Of a stretch of DNA of 64,000 nt, positions 33,001 through 42,800 are shown piece by piece. Source of the stretch: Notospermus geniculatus (lineage: Eukaryota > Nemertea > Pilidiophora > Heteronemertea > Lineidae); NCBI GenBank assembly GCA_002633025.1, contig NMRB01000586.1:209650-273649 (forward strand). Direction: 5' to 3'. The position numbers and the translations under genes are program-made. The notes under the pieces were generated by a model. It was not told the origin of the DNA. It searched no databases and saw nothing but the letters and a program-made list of their open reading frames with translations. The stretch's first letter is position 1. Every line of letters starts with the position of its first letter.

Positions 33001-35380
33001 TTCTTTCATCTCGTAGTCCATCAATTTTTTCTTCAGTTCAACATTTTCGTCCTGAAAAAAATTACCGGAAATAGGATGTATCAAATCACTGGTCACCTGT
33101 CGAAGTACTGAGTATTACTGTCACTGCTGGTCACCGGTTGAAGTACTTCACAACAGACAATACTGAAACTGACAAATGTGGCCCTCTACCACAAAACCCC
33201 TCATCAAGCACTCCGAGGTTGGCAAGTTGAGACCGACATATTTGTCAATTTCCGTATTGTCTGCCTGTCTGTTGTGAAGTCTGAGCGATTCTGTTTCTTT
33301 CTTTATCTCCTGGTGTCATGTCAGTACGTTCAGGCTCATTTTGCGACTTTACTCTGGCTTTCTCGCGGAGGGGTCACATACAGCGAAGCGACATGACTTG
33401 ATCAGTTTTCCTACCTTCACTTTACTGAGTTCCACATTCTTCTCCGCCACTGCCTCCTGTAACTTCTTCATGCTCGCCTCCCCTTTGCTCACCATATTCT
33501 CCATTATATTCCTTTCAAGTTCACTCTGCCTTCTTCGCATAAAACTTGCACTTCGTTCCTCGCGCACCTTCTTCAACTCCGCTTCCAACTCGGCAATCCT
33601 TTCGCTCGGCACAACCGGTGAAACGGTCTGTTTCTCAGCAGCCGCCTGCACGTGTTTAATTTTATCCTCCATCAACATATTTTTCATCTGCATTGAACGA
33701 ATTTTCGTATCCATCATGCTTTTTTGACTCTCCAACGACCTGATGTCCGCCTCACGTTCAAAAACCTGGCGTTGCAGCGCAATATTCTGATCTCGTTCAT
33801 GATTCAAGTCCATCGAATATCGATTATTTAATGCCTTCGCTTCTTCCAACTCGCGGTGGAGTTCGGATATTTGGAACTGATTCAATGGCGGCGTACCGTT
33901 CAACATGGAGTCGCCCCGTCCGTCCAATTCTGCCTTCACGTGATGCAACTCCTGTAAAGTTTTGTTCAATTCGTCGTTCAAACTCGTCAATTGCGTCTCT
34001 TTTTGTTCCAATCTTATCGTCACCTCATCCACTTTCGTGTCTTTCAACCCGACCTCCGCTTGCGATAAAACCAAACGGTTCTTCAAACTCACGCACTCGA
34101 AGTTCAAATCGTCGATTTCGGCGTTAAGGGTATTGACGCGGCAATTGAGGACTGAATTTTGCTGCTCCAGACGACGTTTGTCCAGGATGACTTGTCTGTA
34201 GACCTTAAGGATGGGTTGACTGACAGGCAGCATCTGATCAGATGTAGGGTCACTACCTGCTCTTACATGTACACCGCCGAGAAAATTCCCGGCAATGTTC
34301 GGACGCCGATCCCTGTCACCCTGACGAGAAGTACTCGGCCTCACCTCATTATCATGTGAACTCGTCTCGCTGGTTGGACTATGCATACTCGACAAGGGGG
34401 TGTTTTGGGCATTTGAACCAGACGAAATTTGGCGGACGTCTCTCGTCTGTGGTACTGCTGAAGTTTCTGCGCCAGATCCCCCAGCAGAGAGTAATGTCCG
34501 ACTATCTGGAAATGACGGAAAAAACTTGGTACGGTCTGATGGCTCCGCAGCTGATGATGAAACCGCCTTCCCTGATGCACTAAAAGGTGGCGTTGCAGTG
34601 TCCACATTTTTCAAAGTGCCGCTTGTTTTATTAGACTGAGAGTGACTTGCGACAGACTTATCACCATCCACTGGCAGGCTGGAACTGGCATTAGGACCAT
34701 TGGACATTTTGGATTTGGATCGAAGGGCTTCTTTGTACGATGGAGGAGCAAATGCGATGCCTACGGCCAGTCTTTCCAAAAGGTGCGAAGGGAGCTGTGA
34801 AAGATCTCTCTCGGACAAGAAGGTCTCCAGGGTACCGGTATGTGCCTGCAAACCGATAGAAAAATGACAATTGTATCACACAAGTCAGTGAAGGAGCCAC
34901 GGTGGTGTAGTGGTTCGGGTCTCGGACTAGCAGTCAGAAGGTCCCAGTTCGAATCCCACTGGGTGTGAGACTTGGGCAAGTCTCTTTGCCTCACTGGCCT
35001 CTCTCCACCCAGGTGTATAAATAGCTAGCGGTCAGAAATCCTCAGATTGTAGTGCTGAATGAGCAGTCATCTGAGCTCTACTGTGAAAGGTTTCAGGATA
35101 GGTGTAGACTAGGGCTAAAGTGTAAAGTCAGATGACACTTCTAGTTCTACTCTTGTTGATATCAGACTATAAACCAAACTTTAACTTTAACTTTTCAGTT
35201 CGCCTCATAAATCAACTGCATTAGGAAAATAGAAGGGAAGACGTGACATACCTGTGGGGGTGGAGAGGGCTGGGGATCGGACGGAGGGTCAGGTGTACAT
35301 GTAACCGTTCGGACATCATCATCGTCGTCTTCATCGTCGAGGTAGATCACCTCTCTGTCTGGATGCTTCGAACCGGACAT
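21055..35380 (-). CDS. giant SIM/coiled-coil/RS protein, copy B, apparently complete (about 3,401 aa)
   Basis: Seven exons, all phase 0: 35380-35252, 34845-33415, 33051-32905, 32141-31881, 31266-31054, 29565-29413, 28926-21055. Exon 7 alone encodes 2,623 residues. Exon 1 opens with an ATG and encodes EVIYLDDEDDDDD, a hydrophobic-acidic SUMO-interacting-type motif. Residues about 255-727 form a long coiled coil. Then follow a low-complexity Ser/Thr/Asp-rich region with another SIM-like stretch (TITIIDSDTE), a compact aromatic segment (FFEYRGEDD...WFLGWYRQPFG), three 21-residue WxxNRxG repeats (about 1549-1613), Asp-rich repeats (about 2073-2164), SPD repeats, S/T-P repeats (about 2874-3024), an Arg/Ser-rich region (about 3188-3294) and a tail with SCPLC near 3370. 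I do not recognise the family. RS and SIM content suggests a nuclear scaffold that binds SUMOylated partners; this is inference. Transcription is divergent from the SV2-like gene. Confidence 0.8.
21140..21200 (-). other. Cys/His-containing C-terminal tail of copy B
   Basis: The last 50 or so residues contain PRCHGL, SHGLG, SCPLC and a further Cys in RTVCPIP. The spacing of Cys and His could bind one zinc ion, but it does not match a RING or classical zinc finger by eye. This end is missing from copies A and C. Confidence 0.4.
21380..21700 (-). other. RS-like region of copy B
   Basis: About 105 residues dominated by Arg, Ser and Asp, with runs like RSDRSRSDSR, SRSRSPTK and a basic cluster LGKRKS. 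RS regions mark splicing and nuclear-speckle proteins and are SR-kinase substrates; the basic cluster could be a nuclear localisation signal. Confidence 0.6.
22190..22640 (-). repeat. coding S/T-P repeat array (KSPVTPAES type)
   Basis: About 150 residues are built from units such as KSPVTPAESTPVT and KSVTRAKSPV. Many sites are S/T-P and several read TPAK or SPxK, the full [ST]-P-x-[KR] consensus for cyclin-dependent kinases. At DNA level the unit is a GGTAACAGGAGATTTAGCC-type repeat (plus strand). Equivalent arrays, of different unit order, are at 7651-7960 (copy A) and 19776-20030 (copy C). Confidence 0.8.
24231..24306 (-). repeat. coding duplication (EGQGKDEFDLDPE)
   Basis: A 42-base in-frame unit is present twice in copy B and once in copy A (about 9580-9625). 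It adds 14 acidic residues. Confidence 0.75.
24770..25045 (-). repeat. coding 63 bp minisatellite, Asp-rich (DVDADADVDNDETIDDS)
   Basis: Four tandem 21-residue units of Asp, Val, Ala and Asn, each ending near D(S)(M/K)DGK, lie in copy B. Copy A has one degenerate unit at about 10150-10230. It is an in-frame length polymorphism within an extreme acidic region. Confidence 0.8.
26425..26615 (-). repeat. three 21-residue KKxxWxxNRxG repeats
   Basis: The units KKSIWAQNRQGVLAHFVK, KKCVWSPNRKGGRANFMK and KKCIWSQNRQGVIAHFVK follow each other with 3-residue spacers. The Lys-Lys, Trp, Asn-Arg, Gly, Ala and Phe-x-Lys positions are invariant or nearly so. Copy A has the same three at about 11605-11795. 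I do not know a named domain with this pattern. Confidence 0.8.
29099..29367 (-). mobile_element. SINE family 1 in copy B, intron 6
   Basis: Orthologous to the SINE at 14397-14665. Read on the minus strand it starts GGAGCCCTGATAGCCGAGTG, has box B-like sequence near GGATTCGATCCC on the plus strand, and ends in the GGCCAATAATGC tail. Confidence 0.8.
29651..30738. mobile_element. 1.09 kb insertion, Helitron-like?, absent from copy A
   Basis: Copy A reads straight through GGTCTGTAAA into AAATTGATCAAA where copy B carries about 1,088 extra bases. The insertion holds a tandem array of about 145 bp units marked by GCCACCTGG(C/T)GGCC at 29783, 29928, 30073, 30218 and 30510, an (ACGACGG)n run at 30640-30712, and the 3' hairpin GCTCACCACGGTGAGC followed by TAAAA. 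No clear target duplication. A terminal hairpin before CTAA and internal tandem units suggest a non-autonomous Helitron/Helentron; that is inference. Confidence 0.65.
31300..31580. mobile_element. TTACGAAC-rich inverted-repeat element, copy B, duplicated arm
   Basis: Counterpart of 15690-15870. The block from CTCTTACG(A/G)ACCTC to CCTGGCTCCCAAAA occurs twice in a row here and once in copy A. The right end CGTAATAGCGAGGGAGGACT closes the element. Confidence 0.55.
31645..31819 (-). mobile_element. SINE family 1, headless copy in copy B
   Basis: Counterpart of 15937-16111, with the central words CTACTCATGTTCCTCACTTG and CTTTTACTTGCCCTTGC. It lies in the intron between exons 4 and 5. Confidence 0.7.
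32380..32535. mobile_element. CAGGGTTTCCGCCAGA-type MITE in copy B
   Basis: Begins AGGGTCTCTGCCAGAAATTA and ends ACCCTCTGGCGGAATCACTG; counterpart of 16775-16915. Confidence 0.65.
32573..32750. mobile_element. 178 bp MITE, absent from copy A
   Basis: Inverted ends of about 27 bp: AGTAAGATTCCAGTGAGTTG continuing AGAGCGG, against CCGCTCTCAACTCGCTGGAA then TCTGACTT. Copy A has CATACTAAACTACTCAAC at the site with no insertion (about 16950). The boundary does not reveal a clean target duplication. Confidence 0.75.
34893..35194 (+). mobile_element. tRNA-derived SINE, family 2, in intron 1 of copy B
   Basis: It opens with GGAGCCACGGTGGTGTAGTG (box A region) and has a clear box B, GGTCCCAGTTCGAATCCC. 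The body runs through CACCCAGGTGTATAAATAGC to the tail TTTAACTTTAACTTTT. Orientation is opposite to the host gene. A tail fragment of the same family lies near 51294-51320 and a related degenerate piece at 53530-53670. Confidence 0.85.
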
Positions 35381-35671
35381 TTTCTATGCGATCTCATAGT
35401 ATTAAACTACCCTGAAATAATAAATGAATGGTGTGAGGATAGATTTTCCAAAGACTAATTTAGGCCACTGGTATAACAGGTATGATTTTGCAGAGGCATG
35501 TCATGTCACAGATGTGGATGGCCTATCACTCAGCCTAGAGGTATACCTCCATGCATTCAGTAAGGTTTGGGGTTGGGCATGCTGGGGGATTTTTAACCGG
35601 ACATGCCGGAGGGTAGCCTAAATCCCTTTTTCCACCTTTTTGGTTTTAGCTCCCTGAACCTTACGGCTGAA

Positions 35672-36103
35672 CTTTAGAATCCCTGGTCAGGAATCATCAC
35701 GACAATGGAATCCGGAAATCTGTTGTTCGATGCCGCGCTGCTTATCATGCTTGCTTACAGGTATAGACCGTTCTCAAATTGACGTAAACAAGAAAGATCT
35801 GCGCACTTCCGCCGAAATTTCAACCATAACCTCGGTCTGAAGCTGAATGACGTGACGCAGACAGCCCCGTGACAGTGACGTCGACGACGTTGCGTCAGAC
35901 TCGACCATTGCTGAATAATGGATTGCGTCACGTCACCCGGTTTCAGATCGAGGTTATGGTTGAAATTTCGGAGGAAGTGCGCAGATCTGCGAATTTGAGA
36001 ATGGTCTATTCCGTCAATCAATCAATGAATGACCTTTCAGAAAGGTCATTCTTTGGGCACTGACCGCGGGCACTGACCGCTGGCGCTGACCAGGGATTCT
36101 AAC
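35672..36103. mobile_element. outer element with TTAGAATCCCTGGTCAG ends, enclosing another MITE
   Basis: TTTAGAATCCCTGGTCAGG on the left is inverse to CTGACCAGGGATTCTAAC on the right. The termini resemble those at 42430 and 42520 (TTTAGAATCCCCGATCAG). Most of the interior is a second element, 35760-36011. Confidence 0.55.
35760..36011. mobile_element. MITE with TATAGACCGTTCTCAAATT ends, copy 1
   Basis: TATAGACCGTTCTCAAATT is inverse to AATTTGAGAATGGTCTAT. The next 40 bases on each side also pair (AGATCTGCGCACTTCCGCCG against its inverse), giving arms of about 80 bp. Similar copies are at 47131-47384, 50008-50266 and 50566-50718. TA at the tips suggests a Tc1/mariner-like TA target, which is inference. 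Confidence 0.75.
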
Positions 36104-36860
36104 GTCGTTCCCTTCCTGGCTTGGAGGGGGCGGGCATCTGCTGACTGAGGCGTGACTCAGCGTCTCAGCTCAGGGGCATGGTGGGCCTGGCTGGGCATGC
36201 TGGGGGGGGGGCATGTTTGTTGCATGTTGTTTTGCATCCCCACGTCACGACCACCGACGACCCCAGGCCCAGCCCAGCCTAACAACCACTACTAAAAACA
36301 AGGCTAGCTGGGCCTACCAAGGTCCAAGCCCAGTCCCAAACAGAATGTACATCTTTCAAATCCTTACCACTATGGAAATTAAATTTCTTTGCTCCTGTGC
36401 GGAGAAATTATCAAAATTTGATGAAATCTGCAAAAAAGGCATGAAAGGCGATACTCAGCATGCTCAGAATCCCAACTAATGGCAGTAGTGCCCAGGAATT
36501 CTTGCTGTACATTTTAGGGTGTATATCTTTACAAACCTGTTGCCTGGAATCGAGCTTTGTTGTGGTTGGTCTGCCACAGAAACTCAGAAAAATGCAGACT
36601 TTTATTTCAGGCTCTGGGCCATTTCCCTGAGTTATTTTCATATTTAATGTACTTATGTGCGGTTGCCTACTAGTATAAACACTCAGAATATAGAAGTTTT
36701 AAAACGTCAATTGCTGCTATTTTCGTGTTTCTGAACAGTAATCGTGGTGGACGCATTTTACAGGGGGACTTTTTTAACTGTTACACCGGTTCCCAATTCT
36801 AAGGTCTGCATTTTATTCGGTTCGCTTCCTCTCTAAAATGCGGAGGTAGTTTTCGTCGCA

Positions 36861-39800
36861 ATGTTTTCGCCAGAAGATGATGACGAAAATACAGAGTTCG
36901 ATATTTCACAAACTGCGCCTTTTTTGGGCAGACAAAATGCTCGAGGTAAGAATATATAAATAAAGACTTCTGCATGCTATCGTAATTTGCATGATCTTTG
37001 CCTGTCTTACGTCTGTGGTGCCAAAAACCCGGGTCTAAATCGGAGAATGGCAGACTTTTTGGTTCTCAGGTTTGTCACAAGGTGTCGCCACCGGACCGTG
37101 TAATAGGTGAAAAATTCCAGGAATCTGGTGTGACACATTTCCTGTTTGAAAGGAAAATATGTGACATTTTTTGAAAATGATGTATGACAAAATGTTTTTT
37201 TAAAATGAATCATGAAGTTAGGCCTATCTCGGAGTCATGGTCGATGGAGGGCAAGGCCGACGCCTAGGCCGGCCCTAAATAAACTCAAATCAAGGCTGGC
37301 GGCCGACCGACTGTATGTAGGCCTATGCGTAGGCCTACTCTGCCAATGGCCCATGGTGTGTAGACTCAGACCCTCGATAATATGTAGAATTCTCCCAAAC
37401 GGTATAGATAGATCAGGGTTCAAAGTTCATGACCATTTCAATTTGGTCTAAAATGCGACCTGGATTTTGCTGTGTGCGACCCAAAAAATTGATGTTCTAA
37501 TGCATTTTTTTTCATTGTGTGTGACTTGATTTTTTGGCCTGTTCGACGAAAATCTGCTTTTTCAGAAAATGAACTTTGATCCCTGTAGATATTTGGGACA
37601 TAGGCCTACCTGATGATGTGAAATTGGCCTAGGGCCTAGGCCTAATTCAAATAATTTGGATTTGACCTAGTTTGTCTGAATATTGTATTGATTTGAATTG
37701 GTCTGTTTGACTTGAGGCCAGTTCTGTGATAATGTTATGACTTGCAGTTTTCAAGTTATAAAACGGCGAATGATAGTTATGCAACATGCTGTTGGGGGAG
37801 GGAAGGCAGAATACTTACGGTCTTCTAGAAAAAGGTAGGCCTAGGCCTAGGTCTAATTCTCAAAACAGTGTCTTATGCATTTCACCTTTTCTCTTTTCAT
37901 GCTTTGACTAGCCCTCTGGTGCTTAGGCCAAGGCCAAGGCAGTGTTCTCCATTGAAATTTCCTCAAGGGGGTGGAAAAAGTTGATTTTCACCTATTTTCT
38001 TTCGATCTTTTAGGCCAGATAAAAAAAATTACTTGTTTAGCGTCCGGGCACTTTAGTTTTTCAGGGTCGGGAGGGAGGTTTTTATTTTTATTTTTAGTAG
38101 CTTTTAGCTGAAAAGATAGGTCAAAAACAAATAAATTAATTTTCAAATTTTAGAGTAGGCAATTTTTTAATGGGAAATGCATTACAAAAAAAATTCAGGG
38201 GTCTTGGCATTTTTCAGGTCAGGAGGGGATGCTAAGTATTTTTTTTATGTGGCCTTACGGAGGGAGTGGCACACATAACAGAAAGAGCTGGGGCTAACAT
38301 TGCAAAATAATGATTTTAAAATGAATGATGGAAATCTAGGGTTCGTGTCGGAAACTGGAAGGATGATTTTAAGTACTGCACCATTTTAAAAGAGTATGGA
38401 GGACACTGCTAGGGTTTAGGGTATAGCTAGAGTGCGTCAGGGGCAAATTGGGAATAGCAAAATGGGAATAAACCAAACAATGTCTGAGTTTCAGTTGGTG
38501 GACAAACTTTCCAAATTGGAGTTCAACGGTCTATTAGTGGACGGGGTAAGGTGTAGCTTGAGATAGTAGTGATTGGCTTGAGTGCCAGGGAAGCTCTCTA
38601 TTAGCCCACCATGCTGTCATTTCTGTTTAAAGTTGAGAGGTAAAGCCCTGACCATGTGGGAATAATCATCCCTGGCTCTTCAGTCTGTCACGTGGAACAG
38701 TAAGCTGTGGTGCCTTGTACCTTGTGTCTTTGCAATGGCAAGTAAGAGATCCCATCCAAGTGAGGAACATGAGTAGCTTGAGATGGCCTCTTCTGTACTT
38801 ACCACCAGGGTCAATAACGCTTGGTTTTTGCCTGATGGAAAAATCCAACATAAATCCAAATACCGGTATTTGAATCAAATTGAGACGGAGGTCAAACATG
38901 TCAAAAGGATTAGAAATGACCTGTTTGGGACTGAACTTCGGTGACCCTACAGAGGTGCCAAGTCCTCCTGGCAGAGACGTTGTCATTCACTATTTAGGAG
39001 GTTCCATTCCACTGTAAAACTGCCCAAGATTTTCTCCTTTTAAAGGCTCGACTTCTGTCCCGTGGGATTTTATTGTTTTACAATCAAAGCCGTGGTTGGG
39101 CAAGTATAGACGTTGTTGGCAAGCTTATGTAATCTTTCGCAATAGCTTTAGAATTTGTTATAAAATGGTATTGGTTTTATATGTAAGTAGCCTATACTGT
39201 GGAGTGGAACTGCCGTTTATTACAAAACATACACCAGTGGTAGTGAGATAGGTCGGCTTGTACTGTTAAAATCGGAGATGGCGGATTCGGCCAATTCCAT
39301 CAATCAAGGTCTCTGTAAGTATTTGTACTATATTTGTATTGGATTTTTCCATCAGGGCCGAAGCCAAAGCATTATTGGCCCTGGTAAGTATGGAAGAGGC
39401 CATCTCAAGCTACCGGTACTCATGTTCCTACATGTATGCTCCTCACTTGGATGGGGTCTTTTACTTGCCCTCGCAAAGGCACAAGGTACAAGGCACCACA
39501 ACTTACTGTCCCATGTAACGGACTGAAGAGCCAGGGATGATTATCTCATGTTGCCCGGGATTCGATACCTGGGACCTGCCGTTTGTACCAGATGTGATAA
39601 CCATTAGGGGCACAAATTTAGAAACTCTGATTAGTGCTCAAAAAAGGTCCTCAATTGACAGAACAAGCTGCATCGAACAATACGATTTCCATTGTGTGCC
39701 ATGGAGTAGGTCACTTCTGATCAGGGCTCCTTGCTGTAAGTAAACAAGACACCTCTCAATTTAGGACAGCATCTGTCAGCCCAAGGGTGTCCTTAACACT

Positions 39801-42800
39801 TTGGCCGGGTTGCACCAGTCATACTTGAGGTCGACTTTGTCCTCAAGCTAACCTCAAAGTCGTTCTCAACCTCAAATTGTAATGGCAAATCATATTACCG
39901 GTATTCAGTTGAGGTCAACCTCAAATCAAACTTAAAGCGATGTACGCGGGCTCTGCAGTAACTGCACATCGATAGTTCCTCTATTTCCCGTATGGCGGCA
40001 GCACTACAGTTTATGAATGGAATTCCAAGTAGGTCATCTCATTATAATACTACGGAATTTACTATGACCAATCAGCAGCGAGGAGAGTGACATGAGTGAC
40101 AGGGATGCCGACGGGGACGATTCGATGAATCAGTTCGTCGATCTCGTTCTGGGAAATCCCCGTGGGATTTAGAAATTTTCCCGGCAGTAAACATTTATGT
40201 CGCCCAAATTCATTGAAATAATATTAATAAAAGATTTTTCATGAACGTTTTATTGTATAAAACGGCGACGATACCGTAATTTAATGGCTCGAAGATGCCA
40301 GAAATCACACGAGGTCAGTTTCAAGAATCCCGCTAGCTAGGGCCTTTTACTGCCAAAGACGGGACTTTCCAGCTTTTGCTGTTTTCTGCATAGTACTAGG
40401 CCTATAGATAGTAGCCTACATGTACTATTTTGTACGAAAAGTCTGCCAGTTAAAGTGTTAACTTTAGTTCCACAATGCAAATTAGTGTAGCGCCCATGAC
40501 CATATGTGACCCTGTCTGTGAAACGCATCCGAAGTCGCTGGGGAGTGACCTAGGCCTTGACCATACCTGATCTTTGCTGCACAATCGATACAACGCTTTA
40601 TTTGCCACCAACAGACCGTCGTTTTTTCACTGTGATGACACTCCCTACATAACTTATCAACCCTGTGGTGTTCAGCGACTTTGGCTGGGTTTTGACAGAC
40701 TTGGTCACATATGATAAGGCCTAGATACACCATCCAGTATTATTGCGTAATATGGGGCCCAAAATGGGAACATGTGTGACTCTGGCATGATAGATAGAAG
40801 AAAGATTGGCAATAATATTGCCCATTTTGATCCTCATATTGTGCAATAATATTGATCGTGTATGCGGCCGCTTAATATATATAGACAGTAGAGTTACAAG
40901 CTTATACCATACCTGTGTGCAAACAACTTCGATGCAGTGGTGCTTTTCATGCAGTTGTAGAATTAAGGCCAAACAAAAAAATAACTGTGGTTCTGGTAAC
41001 CCTGCTGGGCCTATTTTTTGTCGGCCAAAAAGGCAATTTGTTTTATTTTCGAAGATCTCAAAATCCTGTCCCATGCAATGGACGTGAAGAGCCAGGAATG
41101 AAATCCCATATGGCATATGGCCCTGGCTGGATTCGACCTGGGACCTGCTGAGTGGACGTGATAACCACTTGGCTATCAGGGCTCCTCTTCGAGTTCTTTA
41201 ATTAACAGAACCACAACTATTTTTTTATTTGGCCTATGAAGCTTGTGTCAATATTCCACATGGTGTTTTTTTTCAATATTCAATTGCCAATGAAGTGCTG
41301 TTGCGACATGACACATGTTGCCACCATAAAGGCCTACCCGTGCAGTACATGTCCCGTTATTAAAAATAAATCCACTAACGTACTGTACTGTATTTATCAT
41401 ATTTTTAATAACAGGATGTTTCTTGCCTCAGTAATGGTACAACACGAGATTGGTGGTGTTATGAAAAATTGAAAATATTGATTACCGGTAACCCTTGTGT
41501 GAAAGGGTTAATCAGTGATCGGGGNAATGTGTTTTATTTTGTGTGTCCCAGGTGTGGTGGGTGTGATTGTCTCTATGTTGGCATGTGTGATGGGTGTTGC
41601 TTATGTTGATTGACCACAACTGGTATGGTATATAGTTTTGAGGTATGTGAACAGTGGCTTCTACACGTTCCTAAATTGTGTTCCGAATGATCGCTAGACC
41701 CTGTCACACTTGGTTATATGAGGAGACATGAGGGATCGGCGGTTGACATTTGCATGTTCCATGGCATGGACGACAAGTATGAGAGCCTAAAGTCTGTCTG
41801 TCTGTCTGTTTGTTTGTTGCCTCTTCTGCATTGAATGCTTACAATTCCATCAGCCATTTTGAATTTGTTTCTATTTTTGCATTTTGCATTTTTGCGATAA
41901 CACAATTTGTGGAGGAATTTATACTCATTCTTATGCAACACTAAACAACACCTGCTGGCTGTGCTTCAGTTCTGACGGGGACAGCTACAGTCGGAGTCCG
42001 AAAAATTCTGATTTGTGTCAATTTTTCTGTTTTTTCTCTGACTGAACACGAAAATCATTTTGCTTATGGAGAGGTGTCAATATAGGGGCCTGATAAAATG
42101 TTCCTTGGTAAAGGGCAGAGGGCTGTGGCCTTCTATTTTGTTTCAACCCACCTATCCCGGAGTCCAGCAGATGGCATCTTCTGTCAAAGTTTTCTCACAT
42201 CCTGTGAAACAAATTGGAAAATATTTGAAGAAAGGTTGCTCCTATCGGCTATCCGAAGAACATTTCTTCAAATTCTTTTCAATTCATATCCAATGTTTTC
42301 AGATAACTTTGGCAGAAGATAGGGCCTACTGTCTCAGCTCAAACCAGCTGATAGTAAAAGTAAAGTCGTCTCCAAATTTCACAACTTTTTGACCCCAACA
42401 CTTCCTCAGGCACTTTCGGAACGAGTTTAGAATCCCCGATCAGTGCCCAAAAAAAGGTCATCGATTGACGGAATAATAGGATTTCCATGTGTGCCATGGA
42501 GTAACGTCACTTCCGATCGGGGATTCTAAACTTTAGCCTCAAAATTTGCGAAATTCTGAGACGACTTTACTTATACTATCATTTTGTGTGTCGTCTGTTG
42601 TGCTCCATGTTGGATCTCAAACCAGTCTGCAAGCAGATGAGTTTAAACTCAGCATTCTGTTCGGCCTGGAGTGTGTACTTTGATACAAGCGCTTCATTTC
42701 GTGGATCAATAGCAAATATGTAGGCAAGTGTTCTAGTTTCCGAATGATGGTGAAATCAATCAGGCCTGTACGAGCTCTGAACAACACCAATTAACATTGA

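Larger units (their letters stand above)
35381..36860. promoter_or_regulatory. divergent intergenic region between giant gene and SV2-like gene
   Basis: The start codons at 35380 (minus) and 36861 (plus) face away from each other across 1.48 kb. The region should hold both promoters. A nested MITE pair occupies 35672-36103. I see no TATA box in a convincing position and no other gene. Promoter assignment is from geometry only. Confidence 0.4.

Noticed and set aside
40092-40170. Short acidic ORF (MSDRDADGDDSMNQFVDL)
   Set aside because: It resembles a first exon but is followed by an in-frame stop and lacks a usable donor. No link to neighbouring exons can be shown.
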